Source: Nemertoderma westbladi (taxonomy: Eukaryota; Xenacoelomorpha; Nemertodermatida; Nemertodermatidae). From it: DNA of 64,000 nucleotides. Every line of letters begins with the position of its first letter. The first letter of the stretch is position 1. This document shows, piece by piece, positions 1 to 11,872 of the stretch. Made by a program: the position numbers and the translations under genes. Below the pieces are notes generated by a model. It ran no database searches. It was given only the letters and a program-made list of their open reading frames with translations, and was not told where the DNA came from. The stretch lies in the NCBI GenBank assembly GCA_032718475.1, contig JAUCBJ010005383.1, positions 1 through 64,000 of the forward strand. The letters run 5' to 3'.

Positions 1-822
1 TGTGCTTTACTGTTTTTAGTCTTACACTAGTAGGTTTAATTACAAGGACATATATCCTTTAACTACCTGACTCATGGAATCACTGCTGACTGATCATACA
101 TGCTGACTGCTGAAACATTGCAAACTCATAACAATCAGTGTTTTCATTGTTGTTTTATACTGCTATTTACCGTCAGTTCTTCATAATATGGTTGATGAAT
201 AATTATATTTGGAATAACGATAAATAACCCCGAAACCCAATATTCTTGATATACCGAAGGTAAGAGAGAAGGGTTACAGATAAACGATTGTGACTTATGT
301 TAAAGTGGTTTGAAGTGAATCTAATGTTATTTGATAGACCCTACATGAGTCAGTCTGTGTTCCTTTTATATGTGACTAAAATCAGTGAAGATTGGCAGAT
401 TAGTGTGCAGTATTGTGCAGCATTGTGTATGAGTGAGTCTGTTAAAGAAGCAATTCCTAAAGAATGCGCCATATATGTGAATTATAATTAAGCCATATCG
501 TTGTGAGTAGTTTAAGTCATAACTCTGTTTATATAGATAAAGCGCCACGTCCTAAAGGAACTGTTAATATTCCCGAAGGTGAATAATATTGTCAGAGATT
601 ATATAATACTGTCAGTCGAATAATACATTAGGCTTACATAGCAATAAAATTAAACCGTCGAACCCAATCTCCCGGGAATATCCAGCGGGTGAATGATCGC
701 GCACAGATTGGTTTCGACTAGTGTAGTGAATCAAATACTTGTCATAGACTAAAAACCGATTTAATATCTAGAAGACATCTTAATTTGGTGGGTTAAACTG
801 CCAAAGGTCTGAAAGCGCGAAC
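1..822. other. Non-repetitive flank, no gene seen
   Basis: AT-rich sequence with only short open frames (65 codons or fewer) and no protein-like composition that I recognise. It ends where the 44-bp array begins. I see no RNA gene or terminal-repeat structure here. Confidence 0.5.
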
Positions 823-3800
823 AGTTTCTATCTCCAGCCCAGCTCGGACCATCGGGACCCAAAGAAGGTTTCTATCTCCAGCCCAGCTCGGACCATCGGG
901 ATCCAAAGAAGGTTTCTATCTCCAGCCCAGCTCGGACCATCGTGACCCAAAGAAGGTTTCTATCTCCAGCCCAGTCGGACCATCGGGACCTGAAAAAGGT
1001 TTCTATCTCCAGCCCAGCTCTGACCATCGGGATCCAAAGTAGGTTTCTATCTCCAGCCCAGCTCGGACCATCGGGATCCAAAGAAGGTTTCTATCTCCAG
1101 CCCAGCTCGGACCATCGGGACCTGAAAAAGGTTTCTATCTCCAGCCCAGCTCGGACCATCGGGACCCAAAGAAGGTTTCTATCTCCAGCCCAACTCGGAC
1201 CATCGGGATCCAAAGAAGGTTTCTATCTCCAGCCCAGCTCGGACCATCGGGACCCAAAGAAGGTTTCTATCTCCAGCCCAGCTCGGACCATCGGGATCCA
1301 AAGAAGGTTTCTATCTCCAGCCCAGCTCGGACCATCGGGATCCAAAGAAGGTTTCTATCTCCAGCCCAGCTCGGACCATCGGGACACAAAGAAGGTTTCT
1401 ATCTCCAGCCCAGCTCGGACCATCGGGACCCAAAGAAGGTTTATATCTCCAGCCCAGCTCGGACCATCGGGATCCAAAGAAGGTTTCTATCTCCAGCCCA
1501 GCTCGGACCATCGGGATCCAAAGAAGGTTTCTATCTCCAGCCCAGCTCGGACCATCGGGATCCAAAGAAGGTTTCTATCTCCAGCCCAGCTCGGACCATC
1601 GGGACCCAAAGAAGGTTTCTATCTCCAGCCCAGCTCGGACCATCGGGACCCAAAGAAGGTTTCTATCTCCAGCCCAGCTCGGACCATCGGGATCCAAAGA
1701 AGGTTTCTATCTACAGCCCAGCTCGGACCATCGGGATCCAAAGAAGGTTTCTATCTCCAGCCCAGCTCGGACCATCGGGATCCAAAGAAGGTTTCTATCT
1801 CCAGCCCAGCTCGGACCATCGGGATCCAAAGAAGGTTTCTATCTCCAGCCCAGCTCGGACCATCGGGATCCAAAGAAGGTTTCTATCTCCAGCCCAGCTC
1901 GGACCATCGGGACCCAAAGAAGGTTTCTATCTCCAGCCCAGCTCGGACCATCGGGATCCAAAGAAGGTTTCTATCTCCAGCCCAGCTCGGACTATCGGGA
2001 CCCAAAGAAGGTTTTTATCTACAGCCCAGCTCGGACCATCGGGATCCAAAGAAGGTTTCTATCTCCAGCCCAGCTCGGACCATCGGGACCTGAAAAAGGT
2101 TTCTATCTCCAGCCCAGCTCGGACCATCGGGACCCAAAGAAGGTTTCTATCTCCAGCCCAGCTCGGACTATCGGGACCCAAAGAAGGTTTCTATCTACAG
2201 CCCAGCTCGGACCATCGGGATCCAAAGAAGGTTTCTATCTCCAGCCCAGCTCGGACCATCGGGACCTGAAAAAGGTTTCTATCTCCAGCCCAGCTCGGAC
2301 CATCGGGACCCAAAGAAGGTTTCTATCTCCAGCCGAGCTCGGACTATCGGGACCCAAAGAAGGTTTCTATCTACAGCCCAGCTCGGACCATCGGGATCCA
2401 AAGAAGGTTTCTATCTCCAGCCCAGCTCGGACCATCGGGACCTGAAAAAGGTTTCTATCTCCAGCCCAGCTCGGACCATCGGGATCCAAAGAAGGTTTCT
2501 ATCTCCAGCCCAGCTCGGACCATCGGGATCCAAAGAAGGTTTCTATCTCCAGCCCAGCTCGGACCATCGGGACCCAAAAAAGGTTTATATCTCCAGCCCA
2601 GCTCGGACCATCGGGACCCAAAGAAGGTTTCTATCTCCAGCCCAGCTCGGACCATCGGGACCTGAAAAAGGTTTCTATCTCTAGCCCAGCTCGGACCATC
2701 GGGACCCAAAGAAGGTTTCTATCTCCAGCCCAGCTCGGACCATCGGGACCTGAAAAAGGTTTCTATCTCCAGCCCAGCTCGGACCATCGGGATCCAAAGA
2801 AGGTTTCTATCTCCAGCCCAGCTCGGACCATTGGTACCCAAAGAAGGTTTATATCTCCAGCCCAGCTCGGACCATCGGGACCTGAAAAAGGTTTCTATCT
2901 CCAGCCCAGCTCGGACCATCGGGATCCAAAGAAGGTTTCTATCTCCAGCCCAGCTCGGACCATCGGGATCCAAAGAAGGTTTCTATCTCCAGCCCAGCTC
3001 GGACCATCGGGACCCAAAAAAGGTTTATATCTCCAGCCCAGCTCGGACCATCGGGACCTGAAAAAGGTTTCTATCTCTAGCCCAGCTCGGACCATCGGGA
3101 CCCAAAGAAGGTTTCTATCTCCAGCCCAGCTCGGACCATCGGGACCTGAAAAAGGTTTCTATCTCCAGCCCAGCTCGGACCATCGGGATCCAAAGAAGGT
3201 TTCTATCTCCAGCCCAGCTCGGACCATCGGGATCCAAAGAAGGTTTCTATCTCCAGCCCAGCTCGGACCATCGGGATCCAAAGAAGGTTTCTATCTCTAG
3301 CCCAGCTCGGACCATCGGGACCCAAAGAAGGTTTCTATCTCCAGCCCAGCTCGGACCATCGGGATCCAAAGAAGGTTTCTATCTCCAGCCCAGCTCGGAC
3401 CATCGGGATCCAAAGAAGGTTTCTATCTCCAGCCCAGCGCGGACCATCGGGTTCTAAAGAAGGTTTCATCTCCAGCCCAGCTCGGACCATCGGGACCCAA
3501 AGAAGGTTTCTATCTCCAGCCCAGCTCGGACCATCGGGACCCAAAGAAGGTTTTTATCTCCAGCCCAGCTCGGACCATCGGGACACAAAAAAAGGTTTCT
3601 ACCTCCAGCCCAGCTCGGACCATCGGGATCCAAAGAAGGTTTCTATCTCCAGCCCAGCTCGCAGCTCGGACCATTGGGACCCAAAGAAGGTTTCTATCTC
3701 CAGCCGAGCTCGGACCATCGGGACCCAAAGAAGGTTTCTATCTCCAGCCCAGCTCGGACCATCGGGACCCAAAGAAGGTTTCTATCTCCAGCCCAGCTCT

Positions 3801-4410
3801 GACCATCGGGATCCAAAGAAGGTTTCTATCTCCAGCCCAGCTCGGACCATCGGGACCCAAAGAAGGTTTCTATCTCCAACCCACCTCGGACCATCGGGAC
3901 CCAAAGAAGGTTTTTATCTCCAGCCCAGCTCGGACCATCGGGACACAAAAAAAGGTTTCTACCTCCAGCCCAGCTCGGACCATCGGGATCCAAAGAAGGT
4001 TTCTATCTCCAGCCCAGCTCGGACCATTGGGACCCAAAGAAGGTTTCTATCTCCAGCCGAGCTCGGACCATCGGGACCCAAAGAAGGTTTCTATCTCCAG
4101 CCCAGCTCGGACCATCGGGACCCAAAAAAGGTCTCTATCTCCAGCCCAGCTCGGACCATCGGGATCCAAAGAAGGTTTCTATCTCCAGCCCAGCTCGGAC
4201 CATCGGGACCCAAAGAAGGTTTCTATCTCCAGCCCAGCTCGGACCATCGGGACCCAAAAAAGGTTTCTATCTCCAGCCCAGTTCGGACCATCGGGATCCA
4301 AAGAAGGTTTCTATCTCCAGCCCAGCTCGGACCATCGGGATCCGAAGAAGGTTTCTATCTCCAGCCCAGCTCGGACCATCGGGATCCAAAGAAGGTTTCT
4401 ATCTCCATAC
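823..4410. repeat. 44-bp minisatellite, about 81 copies
   Basis: Head-to-tail units of 44 bp with cores TCTATCTCCAGCCCAGCTCG and GACCATCGGG followed by ACCCAAAGAAGG or ATCCAAAGAAGG. A frequent variant reads ACCTGAAAAAGG. A few units carry indels, for example near 3465 and a duplicated AGCTCGC near 3658. Blocks such as 2090-2450 repeat the same order of variants, so the array grew by block duplication as well as single-unit steps. Open frames of up to 383 codons on the plus strand are by-products of the repeat. Confidence 0.97.
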
Positions 4411-4542
4411 CATTCTTGACGGACCAGCAGTAAATCGTTCTGGAGACATTCTGAGTTCGAACCGGTCTAGATATTCCACGTTTACGAAAATACTAATGTG
4501 GTTTTTGAACATAAACAACTCCAACTGAAATAATTCAAAGAA

Positions 4543-5112
4543 ATGATAAATATAAGACGATTTTGGCATTTTTATCCACGAGACGTATTTGAACGTGGCG
4601 GCAGCTCAAAATCGACAAACTCATTACCCCAAAGGCATATCCACCCTGATCCTATAACGGAACTCAAGCGTTTGTACCATACAATGATGTACCTAACCGC
4701 CACTAGACCTTTGCCCGTATTGCTGGATCGTTTTGACACTATCACTAAGGAGGAGTATTGTATAACTAGTTCTCGATCTCCACACGTAAGGCACCAGAAC
4801 TTCAGATTATGGTATTACTGTGATAACTGTCCTCACCCCAACCATCAAGTAAACCATGATGACCTTGTGCTATGGGGTCGATCGGTTAATCACCCCCATG
4901 AACGCTGCCCCAAACACAGTTACACACATTTCACGTACGGAGGATACGAGCGAGATTTATTCGGCGTGGATGAAAGAGCTCTAAAGAGATTGCGTAAAAT
5001 GGAGCGTTTACCCATTGACGTCCTACGGTTCTCAGTGCGACCCCCAGCACCAAAGGTTCAACCATCCCCAGTTCTCCCCCAGAATTTCGGTCCTCGAGAT
5101 GAAGACTACTGA
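4543..5112 (+). CDS. Unrecognised 189-residue protein or gene remnant
   Basis: This open frame starts with ATG and has the look of a real protein: balanced composition, clustered Cys and His, and a proline-rich end. It contains WYYCDNCPHPNH at about residues 90-101, then a second Cys/His group with HERCPKHSYTHF. The pairs C-x2-C and H-x3-C-x2-H suggest metal binding, but I recognise no named finger. It begins about 130 bp after the 44-bp array. I do not recognise the family. It could be a single-exon gene, the last exon of a spliced gene, or a decaying retrogene; a protein-like segment follows in another frame (next entry). No signal peptide or membrane segment is seen. Confidence 0.4.
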   Translation: MINIRRFWHFYPRDVFERGGSSKSTNSLPQRHIHPDPITELKRLYHTMMYLTATRPLPVLLDRFDTITKEEYCITSSRSPHVRHQNFRLWYYCDNCPHPNHQVNHDDLVLWGRSVNHPHERCPKHSYTHFTYGGYERDLFGVDERALKRLRKMERLPIDVLRFSVRPPAPKVQPSPVLPQNFGPRDEDY

Positions 5113-5470
5113 GTACCGAGATATGATTCTACCAGAACAGTTGATCCCTCGAGAGGAACCGGAGATAGCTCCTCTAGTCCCACCTGGATTTGGGAGAGGA
5201 GTCGGGATATCTTGAGCCATGACGCCAGGTGATTTATTGACACCAGGTGTGGTCATACCCCCCCCCCCCCCCCCCCCCCCCTGCGAGGAAACGACTCATC
5301 TAATAATGTCGTCTAGCTTGGCTGGCATGCATGCGCGTTTATCTATGACTCCATACGGCACATTGTTGACGGAAGGCCATGAGGCCATGGACAGCGCTAC
5401 GTTGCAGCCGGAGATAAATACCTTGAGAGCTCGTATCGCTGAAGGAGATATTAATCGCAATTTATATTAG
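5113..5470 (+). other. Possible frameshifted continuation of the 4543 gene
   Basis: A second frame, open from about 5015 to 5215, contains protein-like sequence (MILPEQLIPREEPEIAPLVP). After one TGA at 5213-5215 the same frame resumes from ATG 5219 to TAA 5468-5470, passing through a run of 24 C (5258-5281) that encodes polyproline. The product end includes HARLSMTPYGTLL and ends INRNLY. One frameshift plus one stop would separate this from the 189-residue frame. The C run is a plausible slippage or assembly-error site, so the relation is uncertain. Confidence 0.25.
5258..5281. repeat. Homopolymer C24
   Basis: Uninterrupted run of 24 C on the plus strand. Its length is probably polymorphic or poorly resolved by sequencing, so any reading frame across it is unreliable. 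Confidence 0.9.
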
Positions 5471-5629
5471 GCCATTTTGGTAGTTTTGGCCGCCAAAATG
5501 ACCAAGATGTTTATTGGGATTGGGACTGTATAGTACAGTAAATGGCACAAAAGACGCCATCTTACATCGGCATTGAGTCATTTTAATTTCGATATTATAT
5601 GTTAATAATTAAATGACAATCAAATTATT

Positions 5630-5635
5630 AATAAA
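5630..5635 (+). promoter_or_regulatory. AATAAA poly(A) signal candidate
   Basis: AATAAA lies 160 bp after the TAA at 5470, in AT-rich sequence. It would fit a 3' UTR of the unrecognised gene, but the hexamer is common in such DNA. Confidence 0.25.
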
Positions 5636-5806
5636 ACATTAATGCAAACAACAGATATACAATCAAGTAAACTTAGAATAACTAATTAAATTGGAAACCC
5701 GGAGAAATGGTACAGTAGCTACGTAAAAATAGTGTAGGTAAGCTCACAAAATAACTGATTACATAATTATCAATCTCTAATAGTCATGGGTCGCCCCACC
5801 CTCCCC

Positions 5807-8254
5807 CTACATTTGTAATATCTCGTCTAGGTTGGCCTGTCTGGGTAGAGTCCTGAGCATGGCTGTCGCCTGGCCCCGGACGGTTGCTATTGATAGCCTC
5901 TGGAACAAGAAAGAGGTTGAGCGTGGCTCGCCGGTGGCTCGTGCAATTCTGCGTCCAATCTCGTTTAAAATGGCTGTTCCCCCCTCTCCTATGTGCCCGA
6001 GGGTTTCAGTGGATTTGTTGCCATTGGTGGTTTCGGCTAAGGCTGCAGCGGCACCAGCCCTTACTGATGTGCTGTGGAGGTGTGATGGTGCAAGGGTGTC
6101 CCTGCATGTGTAATCCCACACCAATGGTTTACCTGATGACCAGGGGGCTAGGGACATGCCGTCTGGTTTCTTCCTGTCTCTGGTTAGCCCTCGCGGTTCA
6201 AGAGTAGATGCAGTACCTGCAGAGGTTAGTGCCCTAAGAATAATGTCGTTGGCCTCTGCATGTCTTGTGTATTTGCCGTAGTTGTTGAGGCAAGAAAGCC
6301 CATGCACTCCTGTCTCGTCTACCTGTAAGCCACAGCCACGGCAGGTGTGCCTTGCGCAAATGGGTGCTCCCAGTCGGAGGGCGGCTCCAACCCGCAGCTG
6401 ATCATTCTCGAGTCGAAGTCCATGTCCAAGGGCTGAGATAGGGATGGCATGAAGCCAGTCTCCGGCATGATCCGCTCGGACTGCCAGGTGGCGAGCCGTG
6501 TTGGTTGCGTTGGGAGCCTGTGCCAAAAGTTTGTCGTATATAGTTACACAATGCGGTTCACTCCATCCCTTCTGTGAGGCTGGGTTCGCTGGTGGTTCAG
6601 TTCCAGATGGCAGAGAGTCTAGAGCTTTAACTAGATAGGGATCAGTTGGATTGGATACTGATGGGGGGAGAAGGGCCTGGAGCAGGGGACAGCATCCATG
6701 GACGCTAGCCAAAAAGGCTGGTGCTGAGATGTCCCTAGTACTCCTGACCCCAAGGCCACCTAGAGAAATGGGCAGGGATGCCTGGATCCACGCATTGTCG
6801 TCAAGTTGAATATTGAGGGCCACTTCTAGCGCTCTCCGGATGGTGTCATCTAGATCGGATAATAAGTTTGATGTAAAGCACGGTGCGCAGCGCAAGGTGT
6901 ACATCAGTTTCGGAATGGAGAAGCAATTCTTTAGCAGGAAGAGTCAATCATGGGCAGAGAGCAGATGTAGACGCTTAGAGAATGCTGATAGTTCTGAGAG
7001 CTTGCTTTGTAGGATAGTCCTAAGTGCACTGTCTCCTATGGGGGTTACTAGCAGGGTGGCATTGTCCTGGTTGTAACCGACGATGCCAGGGGTGATGGTG
7101 TTGAAGGTGGCTAGTGTCTCTTCCTTGAGGATCTCAGGAAAACTCTTGGAGAATATCAGCTCACATTTCGTGGGCTTTATCGTGAGCCCCAATTTGGCTA
7201 CGATTGTGATGACATTTTGTAGGTCTGCTGCCACATGACGAACAGGGCCTCCAAGAGAGCCATCGTCTAAAAACCATACATTCAATGGTGTTGTGATGCT
7301 CGAGGCAACTTCGCGGGTGTCGTCGGAGAATATTAGTGAGGCCAGAGGGTCCCCTTGTTGCATTCTATCATCTAAACTAATGATTTCATCATGGTAGGAC
7401 AGGTGTGTGGGTTCAGAATAAGCCATGAAGGCAATGTTGTAAAGGGAGGGAGGTTCTCTAAGACTGACCTGAGCATAGGACCACGATGAATATTATTGAA
7501 TGCATTGGCAAAATAGACTTTTACCATAACAACCGGCTCCTTGGACTCAGTTAGGAAGCGTCGTGCTGCATGAAAAGCCACTTCAGCCCCTCTCGGTGTG
7601 CCGCATCCTAGCTGGTGTGGAGCTAACCTGAGATCAGCATTCTTAATAGCAAGTCTAAACTCCGTTTTGCCAGTGAGTCGTCGGATGGTACAGCCTACTG
7701 CGATAGGGCGTAAACCACCATTTGGTTTTGTAAAGGCGCAAAGCCTGGCTCCAAATAGGTAGGGTCGTTCTACCGGGGGGACATGGCCTCTACAAATGGT
7801 GTTGGCTACCAAAGTAATGCTCCTCAAGCAGTTAATGGCTGCATCTCCTGAAGAGAGAGAGAGCATAAGTCCTTTAGTGCTTGAGGGCGTAGTTGGTCGG
7901 ATCCTGCTGCTGAGCCATTCGGAAATAAGAAAATGGATTTCCGTACCTCAATGGTTGACAGCTCAAGAATTGGAACATCAGCTTCCTCCATCGAGAGGAC
8001 CCCCTCTGAGTCACTCGAGGGGCGAGTGGGATGTAATGCCCTGAGGGTGGCCAGGGTTTCAGGAGAGAAGGGGCAATGGTTGCTGTAGAGGATGAGGAAG
8101 CTAGACGGGCTGCTGCTTTAATGTTCCCCTCTCTTCGATTTTTAGATGATATGAGCTTGCCAAGTAGTTCGACGTTTGCTTTGGATGGCTCTGCCTCCAA
8201 CACGGTGGTCGCGTCGGGGAGGTGTTGGTAGCTAAATAGGGGAGCTGGGGTCAC
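5807..8254 (-). pseudogene. Reverse transcriptase / endonuclease pseudogene
   Basis: Visible RT motifs include RPIAVGCTIRRLTGK, LGCGTPRGAEVA, motif B QQGDPLA and motif C WFLDDG. Frames 8254-7874 and 7426-5807 are in the same phase, while 7866-7372 is shifted. An in-frame TGA interrupts at about 6944. Motif A reads KVYFANAFN, where the family norm has Asp at the Tyr position, so one catalytic aspartate is lost by a GAT to TAT change. Both Asp residues of motif C remain. The element cannot encode an active enzyme as it stands. Confidence 0.8.
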
Positions 8255-8650
8255 TGGTTAGTCCCTCAAACTCTGTGATTTTCTCTTAATTTTGGCTGTG
8301 AGCGATTTGGAGAGGGAACTGGCTGTCCTGCCGCCACTCCTCTTCTTGGTGTTCTGAAAAGGCACCCTGAGGGAGTATGAAAACGTTAGGAGGTTGAGCC
8401 AATTGAGTTGGGAGTTGTCCTGAATCACTCTTTCACACAGTGTGGATTACAGGGTTGCTGCTTTCGACCGAGCCCCCCTAGGGATGCGGGGAAGTGTACG
8501 GATGTGAAGAAGCACCTTGAAAACGTTGGCGTAGTGTTGGGTGATATCGGGTTCCTCAGTGGGGGGTGGTGACGGATCAGGTATCGATGGAGAGCCTTTG
8601 CTGACCTTGGAGGACAGTACAATAATCCTATCGGCTGACCTGGACAATAA
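5807..8650 (-). mobile_element. R2-like non-LTR retrotransposon, decayed
   Basis: Read on the minus strand this is one retrotransposon pol gene broken into several frames. Its order is an N-terminal segment (8650-7870), reverse transcriptase fingers and palm (about 7790-7200), and thumb plus C-terminal domain (about 7190-5807). The C-terminal part has a Cys-Cys-His-Cys knuckle (CRGCG, then HGLSC) followed by RKKPDGM and LVWDYT. That is the layout of the zinc knuckle and PD-(D/E)xK restriction-like endonuclease of R2-type elements. I see no APE endonuclease. No target-site duplication or poly(A) tail was found. The clade is inferred from motifs only. Confidence 0.75.
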
Positions 8651-10940
8651 ACTACTGTATTACCGCCAGGGTTTATGCAGTGGCTCTAATATACAGTCAG
8701 TATGGAAACAAATCGATGGGGAGTTTGAAAAATTGAAAAAGATGCTTGTACTAATATCAAGACATAGGTTTCGTACTGGCGAATAACGCATTCCTATTCT
8801 AAAAATTGCAAACAATGAATCTCTCCCTCAGAGAGAATTCCTGCAATAACCTGCTCCCTCTAGTACAGAGAAGAGACAGAGTCTACAAGGTTCCCGGCAG
8901 CCTACGTAATGTAGACGGCTTTAGAAGGGAGGAGATAGTCGAAAGATGACAGTTTTTATTTGGAAGGAAATTTATTCAGTGCTCCTCAGGTCGTTATTAT
9001 TTATATAATTTATAATATTATATTGAAAATTAGACCGTAAACGATATACTAATTACTAATATTAAGTATGTAGGATTGCCCTATTCTGAGCATATTGACA
9101 AAACTTTCAACAAGCAGAAATTAAAGCCCTTTGCGCAAAGCTAGAATTGACTATGGTACTGAAAATGTGATAAGCGTTTATTGGCTACTGGTACTCTGTG
9201 TTCAAGGAAAAGGCAGTTAATTATTGGCTTCCGACAATTATGGCTTCCGACACACTGACACACACACCTACACACACACAGAATTGGAAAACGGCCATAG
9301 TATAATTATAACAGTTCGTTGATGGCTCGCAGTTTTGACTCGCCCCACAGGCCATGCCATCGTGCATACTACTGCTCATTGATTTGGCGGCCGACCTGGA
9401 GGATGGCCTGTTTATAGTAGGCAATGGTATGAGATTACACCAATAACATACAGTATTAAGCTAGTTTTATACAATCTAATAGTATAAGACAATATCCGCA
9501 TTGTCCTCAAGATGGCGCACAATACTGATATACCGGTACCGGTGTAGCAGGATAATTTGCCCCCCAGTCGAATATGCGCCCCGGGCAAAATATCCTAGGA
9601 GATTATACCGGTACATGATCAGGCATTCCCTGGCCTAACTTAAAAATCCTAGAGAGAATCTTAGAATAACATGTGCACTTTAACTTAATTATCTTGATTA
9701 GATGTGATTTGAGTAAACCCCCCCCCCCCCCCCCCCACTTTCTCAATTAGTTAACTCTTCGTGTATCAAAGCTAAATTACATAGTTTTTCTTCCCTGAAC
9801 CAAGAAAATACATCGGATTATCGTACCAAGGATTATTTTGTTATCATTAGGCCGCGTTCACACTACCGAGTCAAAGACAACTCAAAACCCAAGACAAAAT
9901 GTAAAACACATCGAACGTGAAATATGATTATTTCTAGAATGCCCTGAATGTATTATATTATATGTATGTATGGGTCAATGCCAACCATATTGACCAGAAT
10001 GTCCCGAACGTGATTTTTGAAATTTGTTGAATTTTGAAATTAACTTTGAGAATCAGTCATATTGATGGTTAGAAAGAGCGATAATTTTTGCATATGAAAA
10101 GTGTCCCAAAAAACCTTGGCCGTTATTGAGAGAAACGTTCCGGAATGCAAAAATTGAGAACAATTTGTTGTCACGTATGGGAAATTTATAAATGTTTTTT
10201 TCGTACTTTCTGTCCATATTCTTGTAAAATTGAAGTAACAGTCGTTTAAATGGCGGTATTGAGGTATCCGGCAAGAGATGTCAGATCGAAGTGGGAAGTT
10301 TTATAGAGAGAAAAAAATTAAAAATTATGTCACGGATAAGACATTTAATCCAGTGACGACATAAAGTTTCACTTTGTGGGGAACTTTGCCGTGAAAAGTG
10401 GGGCTAAATATTTTTTTTCCTGTTAATAACAATGTGATACACAAAACTGTTGCATTTGGTCAACTGAAAATCGTTATTTTATGTCAAAAAATTAATTTGA
10501 AAATGTAAATAGACAGTTTGAACTCTCAACTACTGCACTGTCCCAATTTCAAAACCTTTTTCCGCAAATATTTATTTTGGTAATACTGTATGTTAATTTG
10601 GTCTGTTGTCAATTAAGGGGAAGGAGCAAGGGCCGAGTAACTCAAAAACTATTGAGATTGACCTTGAAACTATTTTACTATTATTCCTATCTGAAATATT
10701 TCAAGGTTAACCTTAAGGTAGGCTTCAGATTTTCCTCAAGGTAAACTTGAAATTTCAATCCGGTAACACATAAAATCTTGACTTGAGTTGAGTCAAGGTT
10801 CGAGATTAATTTCAAGGTAGCCATGGAGGTACCTTCAAATTTCAAGGTATCTCAAATCATTGTTTTAGCTGTTACTGTTAGACTACTGCTACCGGTACCA
10901 TAAAATAGGCATTTTTGCAGAATGCCTCCACACCGGAATT
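8651..10940. other. Gene-free interval with dispersed repeats
   Basis: No convincing coding frame. The interval holds an inverted copy of a dispersed sequence also seen at 56900-57030 (about 9180-9265), a C19 run, and at 10640-10860 a cluster of TCAAGGT-type words in both orientations. Sequence around 9960-10020 is AT-rich and unassigned. Confidence 0.5.
9718..9736. repeat. Homopolymer C19
   Basis: Uninterrupted C run on the plus strand, one of several long C or G runs in this window. Confidence 0.9.
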
Positions 10941-11608
10941 TTGGACAGATCCATCATGGATGTTGGACGGATCCATCATGGATGTTGGACGGATCCATCA
11001 TGGATGTTGGAAGGATCCATCATGGATGTTGGACGGATCCATCATGGATGTTGGACGGATCCATCATGGATGTTGGACGGATCCATCATGGATGTTGGAC
11101 TGATCCATCATGGATGTTGGACGGATCCATCATGAATGTTGGACGGATCCATCAAGGATGATGGACGAATCCATCATGGATGTTGGACGGATCCATCATG
11201 GATGTTGGACGGATCCATCATGGATGTTGGACGGATCCATCATGGATGTTGGAAGGCTCCATCATGGATGTTGGACGGATCCATCATGGATGTTGGACGG
11301 ATCCATCATGGATGTTGGACGGATCCATCATGGATGTTGGACTGATCCATCATGGATGTTGGACGGATCCATCATGGATGTTGGACGGATCCATCATGGA
11401 TGTTGGACGGATCCATCATGGATGTTGGACGGATTCATCATGAATGTTGGACGGATCCATCAAGGATGATGGACGAATCCATCATGGATGTTGGACGGAT
11501 CCATCAATGGATGTTGGACGGATCCATCATGGATGTTGGACGGATCCATCATGGATGTTGGACGGATCCATCAATGGATGTTGGACGGATCCATCATGGA
11601 TGTCCTTA
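10941..11608. repeat. 22-bp minisatellite with palindromic unit, about 30 copies
   Basis: Units of 22 bp: GGATCCATCATGGATGTTGG then AC. Each contains ATCCAT-C-ATGGAT, a perfect inverted repeat around one base, plus a BamHI site. The marker run with CATGAATG then CAAGGATGATGG occurs at about 11130-11165 and again 308 bp later. So a block of 14 units was duplicated. Two units near 11500 and 11573 carry an extra A. Overlapping open frames on the plus strand are repeat artefacts. Confidence 0.96.
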
Positions 11609-11615
11609 TTTCTCA

Positions 11616-11662
11616 CACGTGTTTGTTTGTGTGTTTGTTTGTGTGTTCGTTTGTTTGTTTGT
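11616..11662. repeat. TTTG/TGTG simple repeat
   Basis: Low-complexity (TTTG)n and (TGTG)n run directly after the 22-bp array. Confidence 0.8.
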
Positions 11663-11872
11663 ACACACAACTTCTTGCACTTAATGTTGATGGAATTGGA
11701 TGAAACTTTGATGATAGGTTCATTATCGGGCCTTGTATATGCATGGTTTTGGTTGCGAAGGACCTGTTGGTTGCCTAGCAACAGTGAAATTAATTCTAGA
11801 ATGACCGATCATAATTGTAGAATTCACTCATTCAAAATTCTGTCGACACCCCATAGGGAGCACCTATTGCTA

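Noticed and set aside
942-2093. 383-codon plus-strand frame over the 44-bp array
   Set aside because: A stop-free repeat unit gives the frame; no non-repeat coding sequence is attached.
6813-7076. Plus-strand frames within 5.8-7.1 kb
   Set aside because: Antisense shadows of the retrotransposon pol pseudogene.
8541-8786. Plus-strand 81-codon frame
   Set aside because: It is the antisense shadow of the N-terminal part of the R2-like element.
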